From Pseudidiomarina sp. (GTDB taxonomy: Bacteria > Pseudomonadota > Gammaproteobacteria > Enterobacterales > Alteromonadaceae), in assembly GCA_023260975.1 (NCBI GenBank), contig JALQTK010000008.1, positions 1-64,000 on the forward strand: a stretch of 64,000 nt of DNA, read 5' to 3'. The first letter of the stretch is position 1. Each line of letters begins with the position of its first letter. This document shows, piece by piece, positions 17,501 through 25,966 of this stretch. Both the position numbers and the translations under genes were made by a program. A model generated the notes under the pieces. It had not been told where the DNA came from, ran no database searches, and worked only from the letters and a program-made list of their open reading frames with translations.

Positions 17501-17891
17501 GCAGGGCGATGTAAGGCACCACACCAATCAGCGCAATGCCAGCCACCAGCATACCGAGGCCAGAAGCCTTACCATAACGGTTACTAATGACATCGGCTAT
17601 TGAGGTCAGATTTTGTTGCTTACAGACATTCAGAAGCCGCATTTGTAGCCGATGAGCAAATAAAAATACCGCAATCGCACCAACATAGGTGGGGGCCATT
17701 GACCAACCGTAATAGGCTGACTGGGTTACCGTGCCATAAAATGCCCAGGTGGTGCAGTGAATGCCCTGTGCGAGGGCATAGCGATAGGGCTTGATTTGAT
17801 TGGCGGGCTTACGTTCACCACGATAGGCAATACTATAGAGTACGGCAATGTAGCCAATAGCTAAAACGATGGTGAGCGAGACACTGAGCAT
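14517..17891 (-). CDS. Hybrid histidine kinase with sodium/solute symporter sensor domain, CrbS-like
   Basis: The protein of about 1124 residues begins with an SSS-family transporter-like domain of some twelve helices (to about residue 500). A PAS-like region around residues 640-740 follows, then a coiled coil, HisKA with phospho-acceptor His778 (AVSHDLMQP), HATPase (N box SNAVRYT, DTGRGIP, GLGLGLAIV) and a C-terminal receiver with Asp1057. This order is that of CrbS/MxtR, which tunes acetate metabolism. The start was placed at the ATG directly before the first helix, with AGAGGA 12 bp upstream; in-frame ATGs at 17918 and 18041 would add 9 or 50 residues of unlikely sequence. Whether the SSS domain transports or only senses is unknown. 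Confidence 0.82.
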   Translation of the reverse strand: MLSVSLTIVLAIGYIAVLYSIAYRGERKPANQIKPYRYALAQGIHCTTWAFYGTVTQSAYYGWSMAPTYVGAIAVFLFAHRLQMRLLNVCKQQNLTSIADVISNRYGKASGLGMLVAGIALIGVVPYIALQLRAVTGSFAAVTGLADRPLPWFGDIATLVALGMIGFAILFGTRRLSLAEQHSGLMDAVAFESVVKLLAFMAVGAYVSYQLFDGLSDLLVQAAQSPQVSQILSGQPQGLYVYATHILLGAISMFCLPRQFHVSYIENTDPEELRAARWAFPLYLFAINLFILPIALAGLLLVPEAARSDTFMLTLLLQADQPLMTAVAFIGGLASATSMVIIATLALSIMMSNDVIMPLWLRLTEQRLRKFSFTPSKILLIRRSTIVVIVLLAYGFHKLTEANLPLVNAGLLSLALLAQLAPALLGGILWQRGNKFGAISGIFVGTLLWLWLLLIPSIRVDQALSDSALSDGVLLSLLANTLLYIAASWWLRPSWLEQQQRRQFLDPFAISTEPLHPQSITWGRLRQVLARFFDSVELDRMNTRMQIDLGAAHHDELVASPIVTRIERELAAVIGSAASRILLEAITQQPSVPLAQVVTWATQASQLYKFNRELLQASVENIPQGISVIDADLRLVAWNRRYLELFQYPTGFVHAGMAVADILRYNAQRGLLGAGNEATLQAEVDKRLTYLREGSAYRYQREQGQLVIELQGAPMPGGGFVTTYTDITELVATQRELERTNAELEHRVDERTQELLAAKQAEERAHISKTKFFAAVSHDLMQPFNAATLFCDILRQRIDAEQRQLVMQVQQSLQNAEELLTMLLDMTRLEAGNLPVHRQQVALHDVLQPLIDSQQIIAAEKRLEIHYIPSSAVLYTDRKLLSRIVQNLLSNAVRYTDSGRIIIGGRRQADRLQLNIIDTGRGIPVDQRDNIFREFHQLEQAGDNPGLGLGLAIVERMCRLLSIPLDLHSELGRGTRFSLTLPVQHWRSPQKRPATPNQQGFERFLQGKLLWVVDNDRRLLTAVSQLLMDWGAEVVSATDRAQLPSQPERCPDLLILDYHLDHGDTGIDLLQQVRQQCGRLIPAIINSADPDEQLREQAIAEQALFIPKPLKTAALKRSLKRLLR

Positions 17892-17958
17892 GGTTGGCGA
17901 TGGTCCTCTAGTGGTCATACCCGCTGCAGTTTGGCATGCTTTTATGGCGCTGCCTAGC

Positions 17959-17980
17959 GCTACTATAGTGCTACTATGGT
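17959..17980. repeat. Tandem 11-bp repeat upstream of the crbS-like gene
   Basis: GCTACTATAGT is followed immediately by GCTACTATGGT, two 11-bp direct copies with one mismatch, each containing a partly palindromic core. It lies between the divergent crbS-like and yajC genes and may be an operator for either. No regulator can be assigned from sequence alone. Confidence 0.4.
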
Positions 17981-18078
17981 AGAGTATCGGCGCCGGAAAA
18001 AACTGGAGTATAGGGCTTGATTCCTTTAAAGTTAGCCCCATCTTTTGCCTTAACCAATAAAACTTTTAGGGGAATACT

Positions 18079-18414
18079 ATGGATTTGTTTATTGCACCCG
18101 CTTATGCCCAAGCCGGCGCTGCGCCGCAGGGTGGTGGTATGGAATTGATTTTCATGTTGTTAATGTTCGGTTTGATCTTCTATTTCATGATCTACCGGCC
18201 GCAAGCTAAGCGCGTTAAACAGCACCGTGAACTGATTGCTAGTGTTGCTAAAGGTGATGAAGTATTGATGAACGGCGGCATGGTTGGTCGTATCAGTAAA
18301 ATCAGTGATGACAAAGACTTCATGGTATTGAGCTTAGCCGATAGCGTTGAAGTGATGGTACAAAAATCAGCTGTAACAGCCGTACTTCCGAAAGGAACGA
18401 TGAAATCTCTGTAA
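18079..18414 (+). CDS. yajC: Sec translocon accessory protein YajC
   Basis: The 111-residue protein has one membrane segment (about residues 22-40) followed by the family signature YFMIYRPQAKRVKQHRE and a small cytoplasmic domain with GDEVLMNGGMVGRI. YajC associates with SecDF in the inner membrane and supports export through SecYEG. AGGGG precedes the ATG. The gene is the first of a yajC-secD-secF cluster. In many gammaproteobacteria queA-tgt lie directly upstream; here the upstream neighbour is the divergent hybrid kinase gene instead. Confidence 0.97.
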   Translation: MDLFIAPAYAQAGAAPQGGGMELIFMLLMFGLIFYFMIYRPQAKRVKQHRELIASVAKGDEVLMNGGMVGRISKISDDKDFMVLSLADSVEVMVQKSAVTAVLPKGTMKSL

Positions 18415-18434
18415 TCAAGAGATAAGGACCGCTC

Positions 18435-20282
18435 GTGTTAAATAAGTTTCCATTGTGGAAAAACTTACTGGTTATCGTCGTCATTGCAGTAGCGGCTCTG
18501 TACGCTTTACCGAACCTGTATGGCGAAGATTATGCAGTGCAGGTCTCCGCAACCCGCACTACCAGTATTGATAACACCACACTAGGTCAAGTCGAACAGG
18601 CCTTGCAAGCGGCGCAAATTGTGCCGAAATCGGTGGTCATTGAAGGCGACCAAGTATTGGTACGGGTCGCCAACGACACGGATCAATTGCAAGCCCGCGA
18701 TACGCTGATGAAGGCACTTGGTAACCAATATGTGGTGGCGCTAAATTTAGCTGCAGCGACACCCGATTGGTTAGCTAGTATTGGTGCGGAACCACTGAAA
18801 CTGGGGCTTGATTTGCGCGGTGGTGTGCACTTTCTGATGGAAGTGGATATGGCCGAAGCGGTCCGTAAAATCCAAGATCAATTGCGCGACAGTGTACGCA
18901 GTGAATTGCGTGAACAACGCATTCGCTACACTGCAGTCAACCGTGATGGCAATGATGTGATTATTAGCTTGCGCAGTGCCGATGATTTCAGTGCTGCGGA
19001 GAGCTTTTTAAATAATCGCTATCCAGGTTACGACGAGATTAACGATAGCGATGCGAACACCATTCGCTTGCGCATGACTGAGACCAAGTTGCGCGAAACG
19101 CAAGATTATGCAATTTCACAAAACGTCACTATTTTACGTAATCGGGTCAATGAATTAGGCGTAGCTGAGCCACTAGTGCAACGGCAAGGCGCCGAACGCA
19201 TTGTGGTGCAATTGCCTGGTGTTCAAGATACCGCTCGTGCCAAAGAAATTCTTGGCGCGACAGCCACCCTCGAGTTTCGCCTACTTGATTCAGATAACAG
19301 CGTCATAGAAGCTGAACGCGGTCGCGTGCCATTTGGCTCGGAATTGTTTCCGAACCGTAACGGTGGTAATGCCCTGTTGAAAGAAGATGTTATTTTAACC
19401 GGTGACCATATTGTCAACGCCACTGCCGGATTTGATGAGTATCAGCGGCCGCAGGTGAGTATTTCGCTTGATGGTGCCGGTGGCGACAAAATGTCATTAG
19501 CCACCCGCGATAATGTCGGCAAACCAATGGCAACGCTGTTTATCGAGTATAAAGCGACCGGTGAACGTGATGCCAATGGCAAACTGGTTTTTGAGCCATT
19601 ATCCGAAGTTATCAACGTGGCGACGATTAATTCGCGCTTAGGTAGTAACTTCCGTATCACCGGTATTAGCTCGCAACAAGAAGCCCAAAATTTGGCCTTA
19701 CTGCTGCGAGCGGGAGCGTTAATTGCGCCGATTCAAATTGTCGAAGAACGCACCATTGGCCCGAGTTTAGGGCAAGAGAATATTGACATGGGAATGCAAG
19801 CCATTGTCTGGGGTTTTGTATTGGTGTTGGTATTTATGGTGGTGTATTACCGCAAGTTTGGGTTGGTAGCAAACGCTGCATTAGCAGCCAATTTGGTCCT
19901 GATCATCGGCATCATGTCAATGATCCCGGGGGCTACCTTAACGCTACCCGGTATGGCTGGTATTGTTTTGACAGTGGGTATGGCGGTGGATGCCAACGTG
20001 CTAATTTTCGAGCGTATCCGCGAAGAAATTAAAGCGAAACGCAGTCCACAACAGGCCATTCATCATGGCTATGATAGTGCGTTATCGACCATTGCGGATG
20101 CCAACATTACCACCTTAATTGCAGCGATTATTTTGTTTGCGGTGGGAACTGGCCCAATTAAGGGCTTCGCGGTCACCTTGGCGATTGGTATTATTACCTC
20201 AATGTTCACTGCTATTGTTGGCACCCGTGCGATTATTAACGCAATTTGGGGTGGTAAACGCATTGATAAGCTGTCGGTGTAG
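18435..20282 (+). CDS. secD: Protein translocase subunit SecD
   Basis: The 615-residue protein has an N-terminal membrane segment, a large periplasmic P1 region opening with the conserved [16 protein letters not shown], and a C-terminal block of five helices with [17 protein letters not shown], the SecD/SecF-RND signature with the proton-relay Asp. SecD and SecF form one RND-like complex that uses the proton gradient to pull exported proteins into the periplasm. The start is a GTG preceded by AAGGACCGCTC. The gene lies 20 bp after yajC and 9 bp before secF, consistent with one operon. Confidence 0.97.
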   Translation: MLNKFPLWKNLLVIVVIAVAALYALPNLYGEDYAVQVSATRTTSIDNTTLGQVEQALQAAQIVPKSVVIEGDQVLVRVANDTDQLQARDTLMKALGNQYVVALNLAAATPDWLASIGAEPLKLGLDLRGGVHFLMEVDMAEAVRKIQDQLRDSVRSELREQRIRYTAVNRDGNDVIISLRSADDFSAAESFLNNRYPGYDEINDSDANTIRLRMTETKLRETQDYAISQNVTILRNRVNELGVAEPLVQRQGAERIVVQLPGVQDTARAKEILGATATLEFRLLDSDNSVIEAERGRVPFGSELFPNRNGGNALLKEDVILTGDHIVNATAGFDEYQRPQVSISLDGAGGDKMSLATRDNVGKPMATLFIEYKATGERDANGKLVFEPLSEVINVATINSRLGSNFRITGISSQQEAQNLALLLRAGALIAPIQIVEERTIGPSLGQENIDMGMQAIVWGFVLVLVFMVVYYRKFGLVANAALAANLVLIIGIMSMIPGATLTLPGMAGIVLTVGMAVDANVLIFERIREEIKAKRSPQQAIHHGYDSALSTIADANITTLIAAIILFAVGTGPIKGFAVTLAIGIITSMFTAIVGTRAIINAIWGGKRIDKLSV

Positions 20283-20291
20283 GAGGCCAAC

Positions 20292-21239
20292 ATGAATGAA
20301 TTAATTAGTACCGATAGAAGTATCCCGTTTATGCGCTATCGCCTACCGGCGATGGTGCTGAGTATTATTTTGGTGCTGGCATCAATTACCTCGCTAGCGG
20401 TCAATAAACTGAATTGGGGCCTCGATTTTACTGGTGGTACGGTGATTGAATTGGGCTATCAGCAAAATGCTGATTTAGGCCAAATTCGTTCGGTACTCGA
20501 GCAAAATGGTTTCAACTCTGCCGTGGTGCAAAATTTCGGCAGTCAACGCGATGTGTTGATTCGTCTTGATTCTATCGAAGGTGTTAAAGCACAAGAGCTC
20601 GGTGATCAAGTTGTGGCGATGATGCGTGCCAACAGCAGCGAAACTATTGATCTGCGCCGCAGTGAATTTGTCAGTGCTAGTGTTGGCGCTGAACTGGCGG
20701 AACAAGGTGGCTTGGCGTTATTAACCGCACTGATCTGTATTCTTATCTATATTGCCATTCGCTTTGAGTGGCGCTTAGCATTAGGTGCAGTGGGTGCCTT
20801 GGCCCACGATGTGATTATCACCTTGGGGTTATTCTCGGTGTTACAGTTGGAATTTGATTTAACCGTATTAGCTGCATTATTAGCAGTGATTGGTTACTCC
20901 ATTAACGACACCGTGGTGGTCTGTGACCGCATTCGTGAGAATTTTTTGAAGTTCCGCAAGTATAGCAGTGAAGAAGTCATTGATGGCGCCATCACTAATA
21001 CCATGAGCCGAACGGTTATTACTTCATTAACGACCATACTGGTGTTACTGGCATTGTTTTTCATGGGTGGGCAATTAATCCACGGCTTTGCCACAGCACT
21101 GTTATTCGGTGTCTTTATCGGTACCTATTCATCGATCTTTGTCGCAAGTTCGCTCGCCTTTATGTTGGGTATTAGTCGGGAAGACTTATTACCACCAGAA
21201 ATCGATAAAGAAGGCGAAGATCTCGAGCCATTACCATAA
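20292..21239 (+). CDS. secF: Protein translocase subunit SecF
   Basis: The 315-residue protein is the partner of SecD. It has a first helix, a periplasmic domain with the conserved NWGLDFTGGTVIEL, and five C-terminal helices carrying YSINDTVVVCDRIREN, the SecF counterpart of the SecD proton-relay motif. A perfect AGGAGG lies before the ATG. A short acidic tail after the last helix (EDLLPPEIDKEGED) is cytoplasmic. The gene is separated by 18 bp from the following yaaA. Confidence 0.97.
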   Translation: MNELISTDRSIPFMRYRLPAMVLSIILVLASITSLAVNKLNWGLDFTGGTVIELGYQQNADLGQIRSVLEQNGFNSAVVQNFGSQRDVLIRLDSIEGVKAQELGDQVVAMMRANSSETIDLRRSEFVSASVGAELAEQGGLALLTALICILIYIAIRFEWRLALGAVGALAHDVIITLGLFSVLQLEFDLTVLAALLAVIGYSINDTVVVCDRIRENFLKFRKYSSEEVIDGAITNTMSRTVITSLTTILVLLALFFMGGQLIHGFATALLFGVFIGTYSSIFVASSLAFMLGISREDLLPPEIDKEGEDLEPLP

Positions 21240-21257
21240 CGATCAAGGGGGCATGAC

Positions 21258-22037
21258 ATGCTCGTCGTTTTATCTCCCGCGAAAAATTTAGACTATGAAA
21301 GTCCGCTGCCAACGGCCGATTTTTCGCAACCGCGAATGTTAGCGCAGGCGCAGCAGTTAGTTGATGTTGCCAAGCAGCTGAGCCCGCAGCAACTCAGTGC
21401 GTTAATGCATATTAGCGATAAACTTGCTGGGTTGAATGCAGCGCGCTTTCATAGCTGGCAGCAACCCTTTACTGCGGCCAATGCACGGCCCGCCATGTAC
21501 GCGTTTGCCGGTGATGTGTATAGCGGTTTAGCGGCGGAAAAATTTTCTAACAAAGCTATTTCGTATGCACAGGAACATTTACGCATATTGTCTGGTCTAT
21601 ATGGTGTATTAAGGCCACTTGATTTGATGCAGCCATACCGTTTAGAGATGGGCACTAGCCTGGCAACAGAGCGCGGTAAGAATCTTTATGAATTCTGGGG
21701 CCAGCAAATTACTGAAATGCTCAACCAAGATCTTGCTGCTAGTGGCAGTGAACTGTTGGTTAATTTAGCGTCCAATGAGTATTTTAGCAGCGTGAAAACG
21801 CGTCAGTTAAATGCCAAGGTTATTACCCCGGTGTTTAAAGATGAGAAGAATGGTCAGTATAAGGTAATTAGTTTTTGGGCGAAAAAGGCCCGTGGTGCCA
21901 TGGCGCGTTTTATTATGAATGAACAAGTCAGCTCAGTGGCAGGCATACAAAACTTTACCGGTTCTGGGTACCGCTTTGAGCCAAGCCAATCGTCGGCCAC
22001 TGAAATCGTGTTTTGTCGAGCTGAACAAGACCAATAA
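21258..22037 (+). CDS. yaaA: Peroxide stress protein YaaA (DUF328/UPF0246)
   Basis: The 259-residue protein matches the YaaA family from end to end: N-terminal [11 protein letters not shown], central [20 protein letters not shown]-type block (seen here as [19 protein letters not shown]), and the NLASNEYF segment. In E. coli YaaA is induced by OxyR and limits unincorporated iron during peroxide stress; it binds DNA in vitro. AGGGGG lies upstream of the ATG. Its position after secF, rather than near thr genes as in E. coli, suggests it may be read from the sec operon. It is about the usual length. Confidence 0.93.
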   Translation: MLVVLSPAKNLDYESPLPTADFSQPRMLAQAQQLVDVAKQLSPQQLSALMHISDKLAGLNAARFHSWQQPFTAANARPAMYAFAGDVYSGLAAEKFSNKAISYAQEHLRILSGLYGVLRPLDLMQPYRLEMGTSLATERGKNLYEFWGQQITEMLNQDLAASGSELLVNLASNEYFSSVKTRQLNAKVITPVFKDEKNGQYKVISFWAKKARGAMARFIMNEQVSSVAGIQNFTGSGYRFEPSQSSATEIVFCRAEQDQ

Positions 22038-22055
22038 ATTCGATAGGAGTAGTGC

Positions 22056-22898
22056 ATGACTGACCTGTACCGTGATGAGCCACCGGCCGCTGCCGGCAAG
22101 GGTAAGCTCATCGTCACAGTTATTCTGGTGTTGCTGCTCGCTGCAGCGATCATCAGTTGGTTATGGGTCAATCAACACGCGGCAAAACCGCAATTACTTG
22201 AAGCGCCTCAGGTGGAGCAGGTGACGGAACCTGAATTACCCGCACAACCGTCAGCAGAGAGCGAGGTAGTGCCGCTAGACGTTGCGCCTACGGTCGAACT
22301 TGAGGTGGTCGAAGAGCAGCCAGCATTGCCTGAACTTGGCAATAGCACTGCCGCAGTGTTGCAGCAATTACAACAGGCCGAACAAGACATCACACCGTTG
22401 ACTAGCGACCAGCTGATTCGTGATGCGGTGGTGTTTATCGATAACCTTCGTAATGGGGTGGTGGTGCGCGATAAGGCCCCTATTGAAGGTCCGCGTAACG
22501 CCTTTCGGGTACTTGAGCAAAATGACAAAATTTATATCGATCCACGCAGTTATGACCGCTACAACACCTTAGTAGATTGGTTTGTCAGTCTCGACACCGA
22601 TGTGATGATTAGCTTGTTGAATAGCTATCGACCACTGATCGAGGCGGCGTTAGCCGAAATTGGTTACCCCGATACCACGGCTGAGCAAGTATTACTTGAT
22701 GCGATTGAGGTGCTAAACGCGACTCCAGCAGTCGGCACTGTCGTTGAATTAACCGATAATAGTGTTATGTATCGCTTTGCCGATCCTGCGCTGGAAAGCC
22801 TGCCGGCAGCGCAAAAGCAAATGTTACGTCTCGGCCCAGATAATATTCGCCGAGTGAAGTTAAAATTAGCAGCGCTTGAAGCTGCCATCGCGCCGTAG
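22056..22898 (+). CDS. DUF3014 membrane-anchored protein
   Basis: The 280-residue protein has a short cytoplasmic N-terminus, one membrane segment (about residues 19-37), a Pro/Glu-rich linker to about residue 100, and a conserved C-terminal domain with RDAVVFIDNLRNG, RSYDRYNTLVDWF and a final helix ending in KLAALEAAIA. It fits the DUF3014 family, which is widespread in gammaproteobacteria and has no known function. It probably sits in the inner membrane with the main domain in the periplasm. AGGAG precedes the ATG, and it lies 18 bp after yaaA. Confidence 0.75.
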   Translation: MTDLYRDEPPAAAGKGKLIVTVILVLLLAAAIISWLWVNQHAAKPQLLEAPQVEQVTEPELPAQPSAESEVVPLDVAPTVELEVVEEQPALPELGNSTAAVLQQLQQAEQDITPLTSDQLIRDAVVFIDNLRNGVVVRDKAPIEGPRNAFRVLEQNDKIYIDPRSYDRYNTLVDWFVSLDTDVMISLLNSYRPLIEAALAEIGYPDTTAEQVLLDAIEVLNATPAVGTVVELTDNSVMYRFADPALESLPAAQKQMLRLGPDNIRRVKLKLAALEAAIAP

Positions 22899-22910
22899 AG
22901 TAGACCCACC

Positions 22911-23516
22911 ATGACCGATATCAATGCCTTGATTCCTGCGCATTTGCGTGGGCCATCCCCGACCCGTGGTAATCGTTTTAGTCGTTGGGTAGGGCGTGTC
23001 GGTATGCGCGTGCTCGGCGGCTGGCGAGTGGAAGGGGAATTGCCACAAACTCGCCAAGCAATTATTCCAGTTGCGCCGCACACCTCAAATTGGGATTTCT
23101 TTGTCGGCGTGTTTATTAAATTAGCGCTGGGTATGAAGTTATCATTCTTGGGTAAACATACCATCTTTCGCTTCCCCGTCCGTGGTTTGCTGATTTGGCT
23201 CGGTGGCATTCCATTAAACCGAGGTTCAGCGCAAGGTGTGGTAGCGCAGATGGTGGAAGAATTTAAACAACGCGATGAACTCATGTTAGCGTTATCACCG
23301 GAAGGCACGCGGACGAAAGTCGATGAATGGCGCAAGGGCTTTCTGCATATTGCCAAAGCAACTGGGGTGCCGGTGGTGCCTATTGCCCTTGATTTTTCTC
23401 GCAAAGTATTGGAAATACGCCCGCCACTGCTGATCACCGGCGATATCGATGAGGAATTGCTACGGGTCAAAGCCGAAGTGGCTCACGCCGTAGGTAAGAA
23501 ACCGCAGAATGCCTGA
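22911..23516 (+). CDS. Lysophospholipid acyltransferase family protein (PlsC-like)
   Basis: The 201-residue protein is a short PlsC-like acyltransferase. The catalytic HxxxxD box is HTSNWD (near residue 57), the substrate-binding GIPLNRGSAQG stretch follows, and PEGTRTK is motif III. These enzymes transfer acyl chains from acyl-ACP or acyl-CoA to lysophosphatidic acid or related acceptors at the inner-membrane surface. It lacks the obvious N-terminal helices of PlsC, so it may be a peripheral paralogue rather than the essential enzyme. It follows the DUF3014 gene by 12 bp. The acceptor is unknown. Confidence 0.8.
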   Translation: MTDINALIPAHLRGPSPTRGNRFSRWVGRVGMRVLGGWRVEGELPQTRQAIIPVAPHTSNWDFFVGVFIKLALGMKLSFLGKHTIFRFPVRGLLIWLGGIPLNRGSAQGVVAQMVEEFKQRDELMLALSPEGTRTKVDEWRKGFLHIAKATGVPVVPIALDFSRKVLEIRPPLLITGDIDEELLRVKAEVAHAVGKKPQNA

Positions 23517-23528
23517 TCGATAAATGTA

Positions 23529-23537
23529 TGCTATTAT
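23529..23537 (+). promoter_or_regulatory. Extended -10 promoter element upstream of ribH
   Basis: TGC followed by TATTAT is an extended -10 element about 42 bp before the ribH start codon, in the 62-bp gap after the acyltransferase gene. No clear -35 hexamer was found, which is usual for extended -10 promoters. Confidence 0.4.
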
Positions 23538-23578
23538 CGCGCGAAATTTAGCGTGGCTCGAATTAGAGGAAAGCTTCC

Positions 23579-24049
23579 ATGAAAATTATTGAAGGCGGTA
23601 TTGCCGCACCGGGTAAAAAATTTGCGTTAGTGGTCTCGCGTTTTAACCACTTTGTGGTAGATAGCTTGCAAGCCGGTGCAGTTCAAACCTTACAGCAATA
23701 CGGCCAAGTAAAAGCCGATGATATTACTGTGGTAAAAGTTCCTGGTGCTTATGAGATCCCATTGGCGGTACAAGCCCTTGCTGAGCGCGGTGAGCATCAT
23801 GCCATTATCGCCCTCGGTGCGGTCATTCGGGGTGCTACCCCACATTTTGATTTTGTCGCCGGTGAGTGCAACAGTGGTTTGAGCCGGGTCGGTCATCAAT
23901 ATGGCGTGCCAGTCGCTAATGGCGTAATTACCACCGATACCATTGAGCAAGCGATCGAACGCAGTGGTACCAAAGCCGGTAATAAAGGCTCAGAAGCAGC
24001 CCTTACAGCGCTTGAAATGGTGAATTTACTTGCCCAGCTAAAAGGTTAA
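23579..24049 (+). CDS. ribH: 6,7-dimethyl-8-ribityllumazine synthase
   Basis: The 156-residue protein catalyses the next-to-last step of riboflavin synthesis, joining the ribityl-diaminouracil to dihydroxybutanone phosphate. The signature [13 protein letters not shown], the [15 protein letters not shown] loop with the catalytic His, and the late [12 protein letters not shown] helix are all present. AGAGGA lies before the ATG. ribD, ribE and ribBA, which usually precede it in gammaproteobacteria, are absent upstream; the gene starts a ribH-nusB-thiL-pgpA group. No FMN riboswitch was seen in the leader. Confidence 0.97.
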   Translation: MKIIEGGIAAPGKKFALVVSRFNHFVVDSLQAGAVQTLQQYGQVKADDITVVKVPGAYEIPLAVQALAERGEHHAIIALGAVIRGATPHFDFVAGECNSGLSRVGHQYGVPVANGVITTDTIEQAIERSGTKAGNKGSEAALTALEMVNLLAQLKG

Positions 24050-24053
24050 TGGC

Positions 24054-24473
24054 ATGAAACCAGCAGCCCGTCGTAAGGCCCGCAAACTAGCGGTACAGGC
24101 CATTTATTCGTGGCAATTATCGCATAACAGCATGACTGATATCGAAGCGCAATTTTTGACTGATAACGATACCAGTAAGATTGACGTCGACTACTTTTTG
24201 GCTTTAGTTCGCGGCGTGGCTGAGCAGTCTGACTCGCTTGATAGTGCCTTCGAACCATTTCTTGACCGCCCGCTCAACGACCTCGACCATATTGAGCATG
24301 CGGTATTGCGCCTTGCTGCGTTTGAATTGCGTGAGCGCTTAGACGTACCCTACAAAGTCGCCATCAACGAGGCAATTGAATTAGCCAAGGCATTTGGTGC
24401 TGACGATAGCCATCGCTTCGTCAACGGCGTTCTTGATAAAGCCATCGATAGCTTGCGGCCATCACGCAAGTAA
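24054..24473 (+). CDS. nusB: Transcription antitermination factor NusB
   Basis: The 139-residue, mostly helical protein begins with the NusB-type [17 protein letters not shown] and carries the C-terminal signature [18 protein letters not shown] and FVNGVLDKA. NusB binds boxA RNA with NusE (ribosomal protein S10) and promotes antitermination in rRNA operons. It starts 4 bp after the ribH stop and has only a weak ribosome binding site, which suggests coupling to ribH translation. Length and content are normal. Confidence 0.96.
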   Translation: MKPAARRKARKLAVQAIYSWQLSHNSMTDIEAQFLTDNDTSKIDVDYFLALVRGVAEQSDSLDSAFEPFLDRPLNDLDHIEHAVLRLAAFELRERLDVPYKVAINEAIELAKAFGADDSHRFVNGVLDKAIDSLRPSRK

Positions 24474-24491
24474 ACCAACACGAGGCCAGCT

Positions 24492-25490
24492 ATGGCATTC
24501 GGTGAATTTGATCTGATTGATAGTTACTTCAAGCACCGTCAGCGTCAGCGCAGCGACGTGGTGCTCGGCATTGGTGATGATGGTGCGGTTTTGCGCTGTC
24601 CTGAGCGCAGCGAGTTGGTGGTTGTGACCGATACCATGGTAGCCGGGGTGCACTTCGATCAGCATATGCCCGCTCGCGCTATTGGCCACAAAATTGTTGC
24701 CGTGAATCTTAGCGACCTTGCCGCCATGGGTGCCGAGCCGGCGTGGATTAGTCTTGCTCTTACACTTCCGCAACTTGATCACGATTGGCTTGGCAGCTTT
24801 GCCCAAGGCTTACGTGATATTTGTGACTACTATGGCTGTCAACTGATTGGTGGTGATACCACCCAAGGGCCACTTACCATCACCGTAACTGCGCATGGCT
24901 GGGTGCCGCAAGGTAGTGCTATTCGGCGTGACGGCGCTAAGCCCGGCGACTGGCTGTTTGTTAGCGGTACGCTCGGAGACGCCGGGTTGGCATTAGCAGC
25001 CCAACAAAAGCAAGTAAAAATTACCGATGAACACTATGTTCGTGCTTGCGATCGACTATTTATGCCAGCACCACGAGTTGCTTTAGGGCAGTCATTACGA
25101 GCCATTGCCAGCAGTGCCATTGATATCTCTGATGGCTTACTGGCCGATCTCCAGCATATCCTCAATGCATCGCAGGTTGGAGCTCGCCTCAGTTTGCAAG
25201 AATTACCGTTATCCTTGGCGATGACTGAAAGTGTCGATCAACAGCAAGCGATTGCACTGGCGCTCAGTAGTGGTGACGATTATGAACTCTGTTTTACCGT
25301 GCCAGAGTCGCGCCGCGGTGTTTTAGATACGCTGCTGGCACGCGATGCCAGCAAGCCGACTTGTATTGGCCGCATCACCAGTGAGCCAGGTAAAGTTAAA
25401 TTGGAGCTCGATGGCGAACCGTGGCAGTTTAGCCAAGCCGCCGGTTATCAGCATTTTGCCACCGATAGTGGCGACGAGCAGCAGCCATGA
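24492..25490 (+). CDS. thiL: Thiamine-monophosphate kinase
   Basis: The 332-residue protein phosphorylates thiamine monophosphate to the active cofactor thiamine diphosphate. The N-terminal GEFDLID, the Mg-binding GIGDDGAVL loop and VVTDTMVAGVHF, the GGDTTQGPLTITVT strand, and the C-terminal SSAIDISDGLLADL and SSGDDYELCF motifs are those of ThiL in the PurM-like superfamily. The stop codon overlaps the pgpA start (ATGA), so both are likely co-translated. The nusB-thiL-pgpA order is conserved in gammaproteobacteria. Confidence 0.96.
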   Translation: MAFGEFDLIDSYFKHRQRQRSDVVLGIGDDGAVLRCPERSELVVVTDTMVAGVHFDQHMPARAIGHKIVAVNLSDLAAMGAEPAWISLALTLPQLDHDWLGSFAQGLRDICDYYGCQLIGGDTTQGPLTITVTAHGWVPQGSAIRRDGAKPGDWLFVSGTLGDAGLALAAQQKQVKITDEHYVRACDRLFMPAPRVALGQSLRAIASSAIDISDGLLADLQHILNASQVGARLSLQELPLSLAMTESVDQQQAIALALSSGDDYELCFTVPESRRGVLDTLLARDASKPTCIGRITSEPGKVKLELDGEPWQFSQAAGYQHFATDSGDEQQP

Positions 25491-25966
25491 AGCCAGCGCA
25501 GTTAATCCGCAATCCAATTCATTTTCTGGCGTTTGGTTTTGCTTCAGGCTTAGCGCCGAAAGCGCCCGGAACCGCTGGCACTTTAGTGGCTATTCCGTTG
25601 GTGTGGCTGGCGCAACAAGCCGGCAGTTGGGGCTATCTAGCGTTAACCTTGTTGGTGGTGATCGCTGGCATCGGCATTTGTAGTTATAGTGCCAAGGCGA
25701 TGGGCGAGCACGATAGTCCAGCCATTGTATGGGATGAAATTGCTGGCTATATGGTGGCTTTTATTGGCTTATCCTGGAGTTGGCAAAATATACTCGTCGC
25801 CTTTGTGTTATTTCGCCTATTCGACATTAGCAAACCCGGCCCCATTGGTTGGTGTGACCGCAACCTGCAGGGTGGTTTGGGTATTATGGCCGATGATGTG
25901 CTGGCCGGCGTAGCGACTGGGCTAACTATTCAGCTTGGCTATGTAGCGCTGAACTTGTTTTACTAA
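25487..25966 (+). CDS. pgpA: Phosphatidylglycerophosphatase A
   Basis: The 159-residue inner-membrane enzyme removes phosphate from phosphatidylglycerophosphate to form phosphatidylglycerol. The motif [17 protein letters not shown] (seen as [19 protein letters not shown]), the central [10 protein letters not shown] and the [12 protein letters not shown] stretch are diagnostic, and four hydrophobic segments are visible. The start ATG overlaps the thiL stop by 4 bases. Its 3' end overlaps the 3' end of the convergent dxs gene by 45 bp, so both C-termini are encoded on opposite strands of the same DNA. Confidence 0.96.
   Translation: MKPAQLIRNPIHFLAFGFASGLAPKAPGTAGTLVAIPLVWLAQQAGSWGYLALTLLVVIAGIGICSYSAKAMGEHDSPAIVWDEIAGYMVAFIGLSWSWQNILVAFVLFRLFDISKPGPIGWCDRNLQGGLGIMADDVLAGVATGLTIQLGYVALNLFY

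Noticed and set aside
17892-18041. Extra 50 N-terminal residues for the CrbS-like kinase
   Set aside because: The extension has no transmembrane or conserved character and runs through the divergent promoter region; a start just before the first helix is more likely.
22664-23470. 268-residue reading frame on the minus strand
   Set aside because: It lies antisense across the DUF3014 and acyltransferase genes, has a Ser/Thr/Pro-rich composition and no recognisable domain.
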